NCBI GenBank assembly: GCA_016191555.1 | Contig: JACPVX010000073.1 | Coordinates: 1-64,000 of the forward strand | Length of the DNA: 64,000 nt | Origin: Bacteroidota bacterium | GTDB taxonomy: Bacteria; Bacteroidota; Bacteroidia; Cytophagales; Cyclobacteriaceae | Direction of reading: 5' to 3' | Shown: in pieces, positions 19,366-28,435 of the stretch | How the letters are laid out: the number at the start of each line of letters is the position of its first letter | How positions within the stretch are numbered: the stretch's first letter is position 1 | Translations under genes and position numbers: made by a program | The notes under the pieces: generated by a model | What the model was told of the DNA's origin: nothing | The model's input: the letters and a program-made list of their open reading frames with translations, nothing else | Databases searched by the model: none

Positions 19366-20148
19366 ATGAACTTTCAATTTCTTACCTACCAGGTACAAAA
19401 CGGAGTGGCGCTAGTAAAACTCAATCGCCCGGATGTTTATAATGCCCTTAATGACGCGATTACTTTTGAATTACAAGATGCGTTGAAAGCCGTAGCGAAA
19501 GACGATCAGGTGCGGGTAATGGTTTTGACAGGAGAGGGCAAAGCGTTTTGTTCCGGCCAGGATTTGAAGGACAGTGCTACGAAGGGAAAAAGATCGTTTA
19601 TGGATTCGCTCACCAAAAGATACAATCCCATCATCAGCGCTATGCGCCAATTACCCAAACCGATTGTTTGTCGGTTAAATGGTGTTGCAGCCGGTGCCGG
19701 TTGCTCGTTGGCATTGGCATGCGACATCATTGTAGCATCTGAAGAGGCAACGATGATCGAAGTATTCATTAATATAGGCCTAGTACCCGATTCGGGTTCG
19801 GCTTATTTTCTACCCAGATTGGTGGGCATGGCTAAAGCATTTGAGTTGTGCAGCATGGGAAGCAGGGTAAAAGCTACTGAAGCTTTATCGTTGGGATTAG
19901 TTAATAAAGTAGTACCCGTTGAAAAACTGGATGAAGCGGTTAGCGAATACACTACCTATTTCGCGGCAGCGCCTACCAAAGCAATCGGGCTCATCAAAAA
20001 GATGTTGAATAAATCTACTACCTCGACTTTAGATGAGATGCTGGAATATGAAGCTTACAGTCAGGAGATTGCAGGCGCCACCAGCGACCACAAGGAAGGA
20101 GTGCAGGCCTTCTTGGAAAAAAGAAAGCCGGCTTTCACCGGCAAATAA
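19366..20148 (+). CDS. Enoyl-CoA hydratase/isomerase (PaaG-like)
   Basis: The track opens at 19132 inside the PAP2-like gene; the ATG at 19366 gives the family start MNFQFLTYQVQNGVALVKLN. Crotonase signatures are clear: oxyanion-hole segments GKAFCSGQDLKD and NGVAAGAGCSLALACD, then VPDSGSAYFLPRLVG. This variant is commonest in PaaG/PaaB-type isomerases of phenylacetate degradation, but no other paa genes are adjacent. It is 260 residues, the usual length. It probably acts in fatty-acid or aromatic acyl-CoA turnover in the cytoplasm. Confidence 0.88.
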   Translation: MNFQFLTYQVQNGVALVKLNRPDVYNALNDAITFELQDALKAVAKDDQVRVMVLTGEGKAFCSGQDLKDSATKGKRSFMDSLTKRYNPIISAMRQLPKPIVCRLNGVAAGAGCSLALACDIIVASEEATMIEVFINIGLVPDSGSAYFLPRLVGMAKAFELCSMGSRVKATEALSLGLVNKVVPVEKLDEAVSEYTTYFAAAPTKAIGLIKKMLNKSTTSTLDEMLEYEAYSQEIAGATSDHKEGVQAFLEKRKPAFTGK

Positions 20149-20149
20149 C

Positions 20150-20872
20150 TTAGAATCCGCTTAATGAAATACCAATGGTGAGGGTATTCATTTTTGTTTG
20201 ACTGGGTCCTTTATTTTCCTGAAAAACAGGAGTGGCGTTATAATAGCCAAACAAGCTAAATGATCCGACCCCCACTTTTCCATAATAACCAAAGCGAACA
20301 GGGCTTATTCCATGCGATTGTGCATCTTTAGAGGTCACGCTTTCGCCATTGAGAGCATAATTTACTTTCGTGTGAGTTTCAAATAACACGCCAAGCCGGA
20401 TACCAGCAGAGATATGAACACTACGGCCCGGATCATTGGGTTTGGTATCAAAACGAAATTCTGCTGGCATAACTTCTAAGTAGTTCATTATCACCATACT
20501 TTTGTCGGCATTGGGCATACCCAAATCACTGGCTGGCACCAGACGGTAGGTGCCATCACCGCTGATCTGCTTATCTAATGTGTAATTGTTAGTCAATTTA
20601 TAGCGTTCAAAGCTAAAACCTGCGGCAGGACGGTAGCTGAACTTCGATTTCCATAACCGAATGGGGTATTGGTAGTATAAGTTAAGTGTACGTGAACCCC
20701 AAAATCCTTGTTCAAAATTTGTGGGTGTACTTCCTTGAGCCCTGTTAAATCCAAATTCCACCAGAAAAGCTCCGGGCAGGTCTGGTCGTTTTACTCTTTG
20801 TTTCTTTTCTTGGGCTTGCAAAGAAAAAGCCATGAACAAGAGGAGGAAGGAAGCTGAAATGATGCGAAACAT
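20150..20872 (-). CDS. Exported outer-membrane beta-barrel protein of unknown function
   Basis: The 240-residue protein has a signal peptide (MFRIISASFLLLFMAFSLQAQ) and then alternating beta-strand patterns ending in an aromatic C-terminus (TLTIGISLSGF), as in small outer-membrane barrels. Segments such as GFWGSRTLNLYYQYPIRLW are strand-like. No enzymatic motif is visible. It converges with the enoyl-CoA hydratase gene, the stops being one base apart. A signal peptide plus a C-terminal Phe supports an outer-membrane location. Confidence 0.7.
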   Translation of the reverse strand: MFRIISASFLLLFMAFSLQAQEKKQRVKRPDLPGAFLVEFGFNRAQGSTPTNFEQGFWGSRTLNLYYQYPIRLWKSKFSYRPAAGFSFERYKLTNNYTLDKQISGDGTYRLVPASDLGMPNADKSMVIMNYLEVMPAEFRFDTKPNDPGRSVHISAGIRLGVLFETHTKVNYALNGESVTSKDAQSHGISPVRFGYYGKVGVGSFSLFGYYNATPVFQENKGPSQTKMNTLTIGISLSGF

Positions 20873-21028
20873 AGGTTTTTTTAAATTTGGAACGGCAAAA
20901 ATACGCGATTAGTACTCAGTGGCCAAAATCAACACTTGCCTTACGGATTTATTCTATTAAATTTGCCGACCAATTACTGAACTAATGATGCAGACGGTCA
21001 TCAATTAGTTTTGAAAGAATGGTGAAAT

Positions 21029-21102
21029 GGGCCTGTAGCTTAACTGAATAGAGCATCTGACTACGGATCAGAAGGTTGGGGGTTTGAATCCCTCCAAGCC
21101 CA
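21029..21102 (+). tRNA. tRNA-Arg (anticodon ACG)
   Basis: A 74-base cloverleaf is visible. The acceptor stem GGGCCTG pairs with CAAGCCC (one C-A mismatch). The anticodon stem TCTGA/TCAGA carries the loop CTACGGA, whose central triplet ACG reads CGU-type Arg codons after A-to-I editing. The T arm is GGGGG-TTTGAAT-CCCTC. The CCA end is not encoded. A T tract follows at once and probably terminates transcription. Confidence 0.93.
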
Positions 21103-21205
21103 CTTTTTTAATCTCAGACAATAATTATAGTATTGTCACTGTTATTTTAACGATTTTAAAACTTTCCTGTCAATCAATCAGTCTTAGGTGAGCTGAATAT
21201 TTTAA

Positions 21206-22606
21206 ATGGATAGAAAGGCTAAGGATATGTATAAGGGGTTAATCGTTTTATTTTTCGCTTCTTCAGCGCTGTTAACCACTTCGTGTGACGATCAAGGTCT
21301 GCTCAAGGCAGATGAGAATTTTAGTTCAGGTGGCCTTGAAACTGTTTATGTTGATACCTTTTCTGTAGTCACCTCTACCGTATTAATGGATTCAATTCCA
21401 TCTTCGTCCAAAGGAACGCTGATCGTTGGTGGATATAAAGATGATTTATTAGGTAAAATCACATCCTCCACGTATTTCCAAATCGGTTATTTTAGTGCCT
21501 TCACTCCAGAGACTTCAAGCATTTACGATTCAATCGGGCTTATACTTCCTTACAATCACCAATCATATGGCGATACGACCAAAACAATGACAATCAATGT
21601 AAGTGAATTGACCGATGCTGTTAATCAGCGATATCTTCCACCTTACGTTCCCAACGACAAAGTTTCAATTCTCAATCCAACATTTGCGCTTTATAATACC
21701 AGCAAAGTAAACTATTCTAACACGGTTATGGCCTCTAAGACATTGGCCACCACTCCACTTAAAGATTCCATTTTTATTAAACTGCCGGATGCGTTGGGTA
21801 TGAAATTCTATTCCATACAAAATAATATTCCGGACGTAGTTAAGTATCAGGCTTCGAGCAACTTCGCGGTAATTTCAAATTGGTTTATCGAAAGTTATTT
21901 TAAGGGTTTTAATTTGTCAGTTCCCACCAATACAGATGCAAGCATTGTGGGATTCAATTCCGCTAAAGTGAGAGTGCGACTTTTTTATCGCAAATATGTG
22001 AATGATATATTGACGAATACGTATATCGATTTTCCGTTGACTAACTCTTTTAATCAATTCAATAATATTAGTGCGGATCGTACAGGAACTCCCGTAGCAA
22101 CGTTAAGTACTGCTAAAATTTTACCAAGTGTTGCAACAGGCAATGTTTCTTTTGTTCAATCGGGTGTTGGTCTTTACACAAAAGTGGAGTTCCCATTTGT
22201 AAAGGGTTTCCTAAAGAAGAATAGATATGTCATACTCGATGCCATCTTAGAAGTTCCATTAGCTCCGGATACCTATTTTGGTTCAACACCTCCGATGAGC
22301 GTTCTGGCAAGCTATACAACCGATGTTTCAAATATTATTTCAGGGGGAGTGCCGGGAAATGGAAATGATGTGTTGAAAGCTTCCGTTCGCTATGACAAAG
22401 AATACACAACTAATACCAAGTACTCGTTTTCGATGACTACTTTCTTTAATACGGAAATAAAAACCAATGCTCCCGTGATTACCCCATTAGCATTAGTTTC
22501 GCCCAATCTATTTGCGGAAGTGAATCGTGTGGTTATTGGAAATAGATTTCACCCTACTAATAAAATTAAACTGAAAATCTACTATACTCAATATGGAACA
22601 AATTAG
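21206..22606 (+). CDS. DUF4270 family lipoprotein
   Basis: The protein of about 466 residues has a lipoprotein signal ending in the lipobox LLTTSC, so it is anchored by the Cys. The body is beta-rich with the DUF4270 pattern (VDTFSVVTSTVLMDSIP and TLIVGGYKDDLLGKITSSTYFQ). DUF4270 proteins are surface or periplasmic lipoproteins of Bacteroidota with unknown role. Two starts are possible, 21206 (MDRKAKD) and 21227 (MYKGLIV); both yield a workable signal. It is followed closely by the Kelch lipoprotein gene, so the pair is likely cotranscribed. Confidence 0.85.
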   Translation: MDRKAKDMYKGLIVLFFASSALLTTSCDDQGLLKADENFSSGGLETVYVDTFSVVTSTVLMDSIPSSSKGTLIVGGYKDDLLGKITSSTYFQIGYFSAFTPETSSIYDSIGLILPYNHQSYGDTTKTMTINVSELTDAVNQRYLPPYVPNDKVSILNPTFALYNTSKVNYSNTVMASKTLATTPLKDSIFIKLPDALGMKFYSIQNNIPDVVKYQASSNFAVISNWFIESYFKGFNLSVPTNTDASIVGFNSAKVRVRLFYRKYVNDILTNTYIDFPLTNSFNQFNNISADRTGTPVATLSTAKILPSVATGNVSFVQSGVGLYTKVEFPFVKGFLKKNRYVILDAILEVPLAPDTYFGSTPPMSVLASYTTDVSNIISGGVPGNGNDVLKASVRYDKEYTTNTKYSFSMTTFFNTEIKTNAPVITPLALVSPNLFAEVNRVVIGNRFHPTNKIKLKIYYTQYGTN

Positions 22607-22613
22607 TAATGCA

Positions 22614-23672
22614 ATGAGAAAAATATCCTTCGTATTCTCAGTAGGAGCCATCAGTATGTTAGCGCTAATGCTTTCATCTTGTGGAAGTGATTCTACGACC
22701 ACAACCACCAAGAAAGGTTCTTGGGATAAAAAAGCAGACTTTGGTGGTATCACCAGAGGTAATGCCGTTGGTTTTGTGATTGAAAATAAAGCCTATGTGG
22801 TTGGCGGCTATAATGCAGATGGTAATAAGCGTCTCAATGACATGTGGCAATATGATGCAACTGCAAACAGTTGGATTAAGAAAGCAGACTTTCCGGGCAC
22901 AGCCAGAAGTCAGGCGGTTGCTTTTGTAATTGGAGGCAAGGGTTACGTGGGTACAGGTTTAGATGATGCTTCAAACAAGCTAAAGGATTTTTATGAGTAT
23001 AATCCGGCTACCAATCAGTGGACAAAAATTGCGGATTTCGCAGATGGCACTTCATTCGGTGCTCGTTATGGTTGCGTAGCGTTTTCAGTGAGTAACAGAG
23101 GATTTGTAGGTGCCGGTTATAATGGTAATGCACAAAGTGACTTGTGGGAATATTTGCCTGGAACCAATACTTGGGTGCAACGTGCAAGTCTTTCTGCCAA
23201 GCGTGTAAATGCCGCCGCTTTTGTAATTGATAATGCGGCCTATGTAATTGGTGGAACCAACAATAACACCACTGTAAAGAATGTTGAGAAATATGTACCA
23301 GCCGCGGATGCGGCAGGAGCGTGGGAGCAAAAAGCACAGCTAACACAGCGCGATAAAAACGGAAATACCATTACACAACCTCTTTCAAGAGACTTTGCGG
23401 GCACATTTACTATTGACGGAATGGGTTATGTCACTACTGGTTCAGTAGGCGGAGCCGCTTTTGGTGACACTTGGCAATATGATCCTGCTACTGATTTATG
23501 GGTAGAGTACTACTCGTTGAGCAAAGAGGCATCATCCAGAGATGGAGCCGTAACATTTGCTATCGGCAAGTTTGGCTATATTACTACTGGTAGAGCAGGA
23601 AGCTCACGCTTTGATGATACATGGGTGTTCGATCCACTCGGTGACGAAGGAACCAACGGAAACGGATTATAG
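22614..23672 (+). CDS. Kelch-repeat lipoprotein
   Basis: The track opens at 22593, overlapping the DUF4270 gene; the ATG at 22614 (MRKISFVFSV) gives a clean lipoprotein signal with lipobox MLSSCG. The mature part contains about six Kelch-type repeats of the form (A)FVIxxxxYVVGGYN...W(Q/E)YDP, e.g. AYVVGGYNADGN and GYVGTGLDDASNK. Kelch blades form a beta-propeller used for carbohydrate or protein binding. It is 8 bases downstream of the DUF4270 gene and probably works with it at the cell surface. Confidence 0.85.
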   Translation: MRKISFVFSVGAISMLALMLSSCGSDSTTTTTKKGSWDKKADFGGITRGNAVGFVIENKAYVVGGYNADGNKRLNDMWQYDATANSWIKKADFPGTARSQAVAFVIGGKGYVGTGLDDASNKLKDFYEYNPATNQWTKIADFADGTSFGARYGCVAFSVSNRGFVGAGYNGNAQSDLWEYLPGTNTWVQRASLSAKRVNAAAFVIDNAAYVIGGTNNNTTVKNVEKYVPAADAAGAWEQKAQLTQRDKNGNTITQPLSRDFAGTFTIDGMGYVTTGSVGGAAFGDTWQYDPATDLWVEYYSLSKEASSRDGAVTFAIGKFGYITTGRAGSSRFDDTWVFDPLGDEGTNGNGL

Positions 23673-23688
23673 TAAGATATTATCAATT

Positions 23689-24252
23689 TTAAGAAGAGGC
23701 CAAGGCATGATATGCTTTGGCCTTTATCATTTCTAAGTCGATAAGAGGAGTGTTTATCTCCTTCGCCAGTTCATCCCATTTTCTCAATTGAATGCTGGCT
23801 TCAAAAAGAGGGTCTTGCTCAAATCGTTCAGCCTCTTTCTCTGACATCTTCCCGCCTTGAAATTCAAGTGTTCGCTTACTCGCTTCCGATAGATTATTAT
23901 AATAATCAGGATAGCGGTACGTCAAATATCTTTTTGCTTCTACATGGTTTTCGACCAGTTTGGCGATTCTCTCCGAGAAGCCTTTCTCGCGTAAATAGTC
24001 AGCTCCGATTTTCTCCTGGCTTTTCACTCCGAAGCCACCCATGTTTTCGGCAGCATTTCGACTCACACAGATATGTCCAATATCGTGGAAGAAAGCAGCT
24101 AAGATCACTTCGTCATCAAATCCACCCTCAATGGCCAATTGAGCGGACTGAGACATGTGTTCGATTTGTGAGATCGCTTCACCGATATAATCATCGTTGC
24201 CAAACTTTTCATACAAAGAAAAAATCTCCTTAATAGTATCTTGAGAATTCAT
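23689..24252 (-). CDS. PhnZ-like HD-domain oxygenase of phosphonate degradation
   Basis: PhnZ oxidatively cleaves the C-P bond of 1-hydroxy-2-aminoethylphosphonate, giving glycine and phosphate, with a di-iron centre. This 187-residue protein has the PhnZ-type YIGE motif (Tyr22, Glu25, which in PhnZ bind iron or substrate), His32, and the HD pair His56-Asp57 in FFHDIGHI. A further His follows in VENHVEAKRYL. The annotated family is the phosphonate-operon HDIG protein. It diverges from the phosphonatase-like hydrolase gene with 138 bases between starts. No PhnY-type 2-oxoglutarate dioxygenase is in the window, so the substrate route differs from classical PhnY-PhnZ. Confidence 0.82.
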   Translation of the reverse strand: MNSQDTIKEIFSLYEKFGNDDYIGEAISQIEHMSQSAQLAIEGGFDDEVILAAFFHDIGHICVSRNAAENMGGFGVKSQEKIGADYLREKGFSERIAKLVENHVEAKRYLTYRYPDYYNNLSEASKRTLEFQGGKMSEKEAERFEQDPLFEASIQLRKWDELAKEINTPLIDLEMIKAKAYHALASS

Positions 24253-24390
24253 AGGTGGTAATTTAAGTCATCTAATTTAGACCAGGTCGAGTAAGGAAGT
24301 GATTAATACACATTAAGAAATAATTAATTCGTTCAGCAATGAGTGGAAATGGATAATTTTATCTCCTTCTTGTTTCAAATTTAAGTGACC

Positions 24391-25074
24391 ATGATTGATT
24401 TAATTGTGTTTGACCTTGCGGGAACTACCGTAAAAGAAAATTTTGATGTACAGCGTGTACTGAAAAATTCGTTTGAGAAAGTGGGATTGTCAATTTCCAT
24501 AGAGCAAGCAAACAAGGTCATGGGGATACCAAAGCCAGTTGCCATATTACAATTATTAGAATCACTCCACTATCCAAACATCTCAGAAGAGTTTATTCGA
24601 CAAATTCATGTGGACTTTGTTAGTAATATGATTTCATTCTATCAGAACGACTCAACGGTAGAGGAGAATGCAGGCGTGAGCGAGACATTTAGAGTTTTAA
24701 AAAAACATGGAATCAAGGTAATGGTGGATACCGGGTTTGATAGGCCCATTGTAAATTCTTTGCTGATTCGAATGGCTTGGTTAGAAAACGGATTAATCGA
24801 TGGGAGCATTACCAGCGATGAAGTGCCCAATGGAAGACCTCATCCCGACATGATTTATAAAGCAATGCAAATGTCTGGTGTAACGGATGTGAAGAGAGTA
24901 GCAAAGGTAGGTGACACGCTTTCAGATTTAGGAGAAGGCAATTCAGCTGGTTGTGGTTTTGTAGTCGGTATTACTTCAGGTTCTTTCACGCGTGAACAAT
25001 TAGCGGCACTACCTCATACACACATCATTCAACACATTCCCGAAATTTTGAAAATAGTAGGAATCGAAAATTAA
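24391..25074 (+). CDS. Phosphonatase-like HAD hydrolase (PhnX-like)
   Basis: This HAD-superfamily enzyme has the phosphonatase signature DLAGTT (nucleophile Asp8) instead of DxDxT, and Arg-x-AKVGDTLSDLGEG near the C-terminus. The cap segment MGIPKPVAI carries a lysine at the expected region for Schiff-base chemistry. It closely resembles the 'phosphonatase-like hydrolase' family found beside FAD oxidoreductases. The expected reaction is hydrolysis of a phosphonoaldehyde to phosphate. The start chosen is ATG 24391 (MIDLIVFD); a GTG at 24385 is also in frame. Its stop overlaps that of the convergent permease gene by 4 bases. Confidence 0.85.
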   Translation: MIDLIVFDLAGTTVKENFDVQRVLKNSFEKVGLSISIEQANKVMGIPKPVAILQLLESLHYPNISEEFIRQIHVDFVSNMISFYQNDSTVEENAGVSETFRVLKKHGIKVMVDTGFDRPIVNSLLIRMAWLENGLIDGSITSDEVPNGRPHPDMIYKAMQMSGVTDVKRVAKVGDTLSDLGEGNSAGCGFVVGITSGSFTREQLAALPHTHIIQHIPEILKIVGIEN

Positions 25075-26366
25075 TGTAATGAGGCTGCCCATGATTTATG
25101 CTTGTAGTGAAAGTAAATCATCGATCCGGTTATTAGTAGCGTGCCAGTTGCGGAAACGATGTATCCACCGGATAGAAAAAAATTAAGCCAGCTGAGATTT
25201 GCATAACCAAACTCTTTAAAGAAAAGTACACTCACACTTCCTAAGTATCCAAACGAATCGGCTACATACATGATAAAGCCAACAGTACTTGTGTACTTGA
25301 ACGCAGCAATAAGTCGATCAAAGAAAATACTATTGAAAGGGATGTAGCCTAAATACAGGCCAAGCCCGATTAGTACCATCCATGTCTTCGGCTCAATCAG
25401 CTGTTGTTGAAAAAAGTAATTCGCGACACCAATCAGTAGCATACCAAATGCGATGACAATGTGATTGATCATCAATGCAAGTTGATTGTTTTTAATGAGC
25501 ATCAAGCTGCCCATACAGATAAGCACAATGATAGAGACTGGTATTTCAGTACTTGTATAAATCGAGGGGTCGCCACCCATGTTCAGCGATTTCCAAATCT
25601 CAGCTGAAAAGTTATCACGAAAATCACGGAAAGCAGTTAAGAGAACATAGGCCAGTACAAATAAAATAATTCCCGGCAAAAAGGTCGAGATAAAAGCCTT
25701 TCGTTCATCAGCGTTCATCGGTGCGCGTTTGGTGCGAAGTTGTTCATCTAATTCTGATGGAGGCGGTACTTGATTAAGTAGATAGAGAAAAAGAAGGAGT
25801 GGCAAAGCAAACAGACAGCTTGTTACAAATGGCATCCAATATTCTGACGTGCCCCAGTCGCGCATGATGTAAGCGCCCACGGAGCGACAAAATCCTGCGG
25901 AGAAAATAAAGCTAACCGCAAGAGAAGCACCGAGTACCTCCGTCATTCGCCTGCCCTCTAAATAGCCAAATACCATTCCCCATACCATACCGAGTGGTAA
26001 TCCATTGAAGAACAGAAAAATGATATTGTAGGGAGCCGGAACTAACGCAAACAAGAGCCAAGATGCACCAGCAATGCTAGTCATAAGTAAAATGCCAAAT
26101 GCTCGCGAATGTGCTTTTAGCTCAGAGATGACTTTGATGCCAATAAACTTTGATAAGGCATAACCAATTACCTGAAACGTGACCAGCCACACCTTGTAAC
26201 TAACACCAGCGAATAGGAGTCCTTCAAATGTAGCTGCTGCGAATGTTTTGCGAAACGCATAAACACATGTGTACAAGCAAAAGGCTGCCAACGAAGTGTA
26301 AATTGTAAACCAAATGCCGTGAGTTTGTTTCAGCCAATTGCTGATGGTGGATGTAGTAGGTTTCAA
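25071..26366 (-). CDS. DUF5690/MFS-type inner-membrane transporter
   Basis: The 431-residue protein has about 12 hydrophobic helices in a major-facilitator layout. It matches the Bacteroidota DUF5690 family (VYAFRKTFAAATFEG near the N-terminus, LGMVWGMVFGYLEGRRMTEVLG in the middle). The family's substrate is unknown; position in this operon suggests import of the phosphonate or phosphoester. The start codon is TTG at 26366 and overlaps the TGA of the PHP gene (TTGA), so translation is probably coupled. No ATG start gives a full-length protein. Confidence 0.85.
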   Translation of the reverse strand: MKPTTSTISNWLKQTHGIWFTIYTSLAAFCLYTCVYAFRKTFAAATFEGLLFAGVSYKVWLVTFQVIGYALSKFIGIKVISELKAHSRAFGILLMTSIAGASWLLFALVPAPYNIIFLFFNGLPLGMVWGMVFGYLEGRRMTEVLGASLAVSFIFSAGFCRSVGAYIMRDWGTSEYWMPFVTSCLFALPLLLFLYLLNQVPPPSELDEQLRTKRAPMNADERKAFISTFLPGIILFVLAYVLLTAFRDFRDNFSAEIWKSLNMGGDPSIYTSTEIPVSIIVLICMGSLMLIKNNQLALMINHIVIAFGMLLIGVANYFFQQQLIEPKTWMVLIGLGLYLGYIPFNSIFFDRLIAAFKYTSTVGFIMYVADSFGYLGSVSVLFFKEFGYANLSWLNFFLSGGYIVSATGTLLITGSMIYFHYKHKSWAASLH

Positions 26367-27211
26367 AATACGATTCCTTTTTCATTAAAGTTAAAAGGTT
26401 TCCACTCACCATGGTATAGAATGTGGATTTTTTTAAAGCCAATTTCAGATAATAATCGCGCTGTGGGTTCAAACTGGTTGATTAGATCATCAGCATGATG
26501 TGCATCTGAACTTATTGTGATCGGGATATTTGCATTTAATAATAACTGCAATATCCATGGGCTTGGATAAGTGGTATCGGACTTTTTTTGGTACAAGCCA
26601 CGGGTGTTCACTTCTACAATCGCAGCTGTTTTGCTAATTGCACGAATTGTTTCTTTTACTTGTTCCTGATACCAAGATTCATTTTCTGAGAAGAATTTAT
26701 TGCTCTGATTTTGAATTTTCATTTTATCTAAATGACCGATCACAGTTGGACAATCGAATTGAATCATTTCGCGCGTCAACTCAAAATAACGTGTAAATGC
26801 TTTCTGGTAGTCATTCTTGAAAATTTTCTCGAGCCCATCTAAGAATAGAGTATGTAACCCATCTATTTCCCAATGCTTTCCGCTTTCATATGAATCAACA
26901 AAATGGATCGAACCAATGGTGTAATCCAATAAATGTGAAAATTGTTTGGGACCGATTACATCAGGAATGAAGTCTACCTCCAGGCCTGCATAAATTTCAA
27001 GTGAATTGTTTTCTGATTTTAAATCTTGAATCGTTTTGACGTAGTCATTCAAGGCGTTTGATTTCATGCACCAAAGACATTCAAATGGAACAGGTGCATG
27101 CGATGAAAAACCCAATGCACTTAATTGAAGCTGCTTCGCAATTTGAATATGTTCTGCGAATGAACTTTTACCATCGCAATAATTGCTATGTGTATGAAAG
27201 TTGGCCCACAT
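26363..27211 (-). CDS. PHP-domain phosphoesterase (histidinol-phosphatase-like)
   Basis: The 282-residue protein follows the HisJ-type PHP pattern: NFHTHSNYCDGK gives the first metal ligands (His6, His8, Asp), then GLEVDF, IGSIHFVD, VIGHLDKMK and SSDAHHADD. PHP enzymes hydrolyse phosphate esters using a trinuclear metal site. Here the gene sits between the FAD oxidase and the permease in a tight operon, with no his genes nearby, so a phosphoester or phosphonate ester made or imported by this locus is more likely the substrate than histidinol phosphate. Confidence 0.85.
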   Translation of the reverse strand: MWANFHTHSNYCDGKSSFAEHIQIAKQLQLSALGFSSHAPVPFECLWCMKSNALNDYVKTIQDLKSENNSLEIYAGLEVDFIPDVIGPKQFSHLLDYTIGSIHFVDSYESGKHWEIDGLHTLFLDGLEKIFKNDYQKAFTRYFELTREMIQFDCPTVIGHLDKMKIQNQSNKFFSENESWYQEQVKETIRAISKTAAIVEVNTRGLYQKKSDTTYPSPWILQLLLNANIPITISSDAHHADDLINQFEPTARLLSEIGFKKIHILYHGEWKPFNFNEKGIVF

Positions 27212-27213
27212 AC

Positions 27214-28371
27214 CTATGAATTCATAATTTTCTTGATGCTTTCTTCAGCATAACCTGCCGCAGTGGTCATGCCCTTTCCTCCAATGGCTGTGCGAATGTG
27301 AATACGTTTATCAATATCCATTTCCACGATGTCTTTTTCGTTGTGCTGCGGATAAAATCCAGACCAACTTTGTGCAATTTGGGTTACATCAAAAGTAACA
27401 ATTCGTTTGGCTTCGTTCAACATCAGCTGATTAATGTACTCACTTTGTGAAAATCCAAGGTCATCTGTGTTGCTAGCTTCCGCATATTCGTGAGAGTCGC
27501 CAATGATCAGGGAACCATCTGTAGCCTTTTTAAACAGAATATGAATTCCCCATTTTTTTAATTCGGTGAGGTGTTCTGGTGTAGATAGAGATTGATAGGA
27601 AGGACATTCCTGAAATGACTCATACCTGCGGATGGTGAGACCTGTCAGAATATTCCCCTCCAAGTCTACTTGCGGCATGGGTTTAGTGCGCAGCATTTGC
27701 AGCTTGCTGACGATAATGCCGCTGCTTCTGAAGTAATTACCAAAAAGTAATTTGAATTCGCCACCATTGCAAACGATCACATGATCGGCAGTAAATTTTT
27801 CTTTTAGATGACTGATTACGTTTACGTGATCTCCGTTCGTTTCGCAATCAATAATGGTAGTAGATGGACGATACGTAAACTGAGGAAATTTTTGAGAACT
27901 ATAAATCAACAACCGATGAATGAGTGTTTCGGGTTCGGCACTTAGCTCTTGTGGAAAAAACAGGGCTTCCTTGCAATAGTTACTATTCAAGGCGGGCCAT
28001 TTTTCAATGCATTGAGCGGTTGTTAATAATTGAGCATCGTAGCTGCGACTATCCATCACTTTCTTTAGTTCATGAATTAATTGAAGTTCGTCATCATCCG
28101 ATGCAATGTATACACTTCCATTGTTTCTAATCGATATATCAAACTCAGATTGAATTTGCTGGTAGGTGGAAATGCCTTTCAATCCATAGTTAAACCATTC
28201 AGATCCCATGCCGGAGGGAACCACTTGGCCAAAATTCCGAACGGTGGCTTGTGTGGGATATTGATCTTTTTCAGTGAGTAGCACTTTTTTTCCTGATCGA
28301 GCAGCATGATACGCATGGAAAGTACCAAGAACACCTGCGCCAACAACAATGACATCGTAATGATTTTGCAT
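27214..28371 (-). CDS. FAD-dependent oxidoreductase of the phosphonatase-associated family
   Basis: This DAO-superfamily flavoenzyme has the Rossmann FAD motif VVGAGVLGTFHAYHAARSG. The distinctive ATVRNFGQV string marks the family found beside phosphonatase-like hydrolases (TIGR03364 type). The proposed reaction is oxidative deamination of an aminoalkylphosphonate (2-aminoethylphosphonate or a methylated or hydroxylated form) to the aldehyde that the HAD hydrolase cleaves. The 385 residues match the family length. It is the first gene of the minus-strand operon; the PHP gene starts 2 bases after its stop. No signal peptide is visible, so it is cytoplasmic. Confidence 0.85.
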   Translation of the reverse strand: MQNHYDVIVVGAGVLGTFHAYHAARSGKKVLLTEKDQYPTQATVRNFGQVVPSGMGSEWFNYGLKGISTYQQIQSEFDISIRNNGSVYIASDDDELQLIHELKKVMDSRSYDAQLLTTAQCIEKWPALNSNYCKEALFFPQELSAEPETLIHRLLIYSSQKFPQFTYRPSTTIIDCETNGDHVNVISHLKEKFTADHVIVCNGGEFKLLFGNYFRSSGIIVSKLQMLRTKPMPQVDLEGNILTGLTIRRYESFQECPSYQSLSTPEHLTELKKWGIHILFKKATDGSLIIGDSHEYAEASNTDDLGFSQSEYINQLMLNEAKRIVTFDVTQIAQSWSGFYPQHNEKDIVEMDIDKRIHIRTAIGGKGMTTAAGYAEESIKKIMNS

Positions 28372-28435
28372 AATTCTAAAAATAGTGAGCCAATATGCTC
28401 AAACTTTGTTATGTGCTGGTTACTGAATTGAGAAT

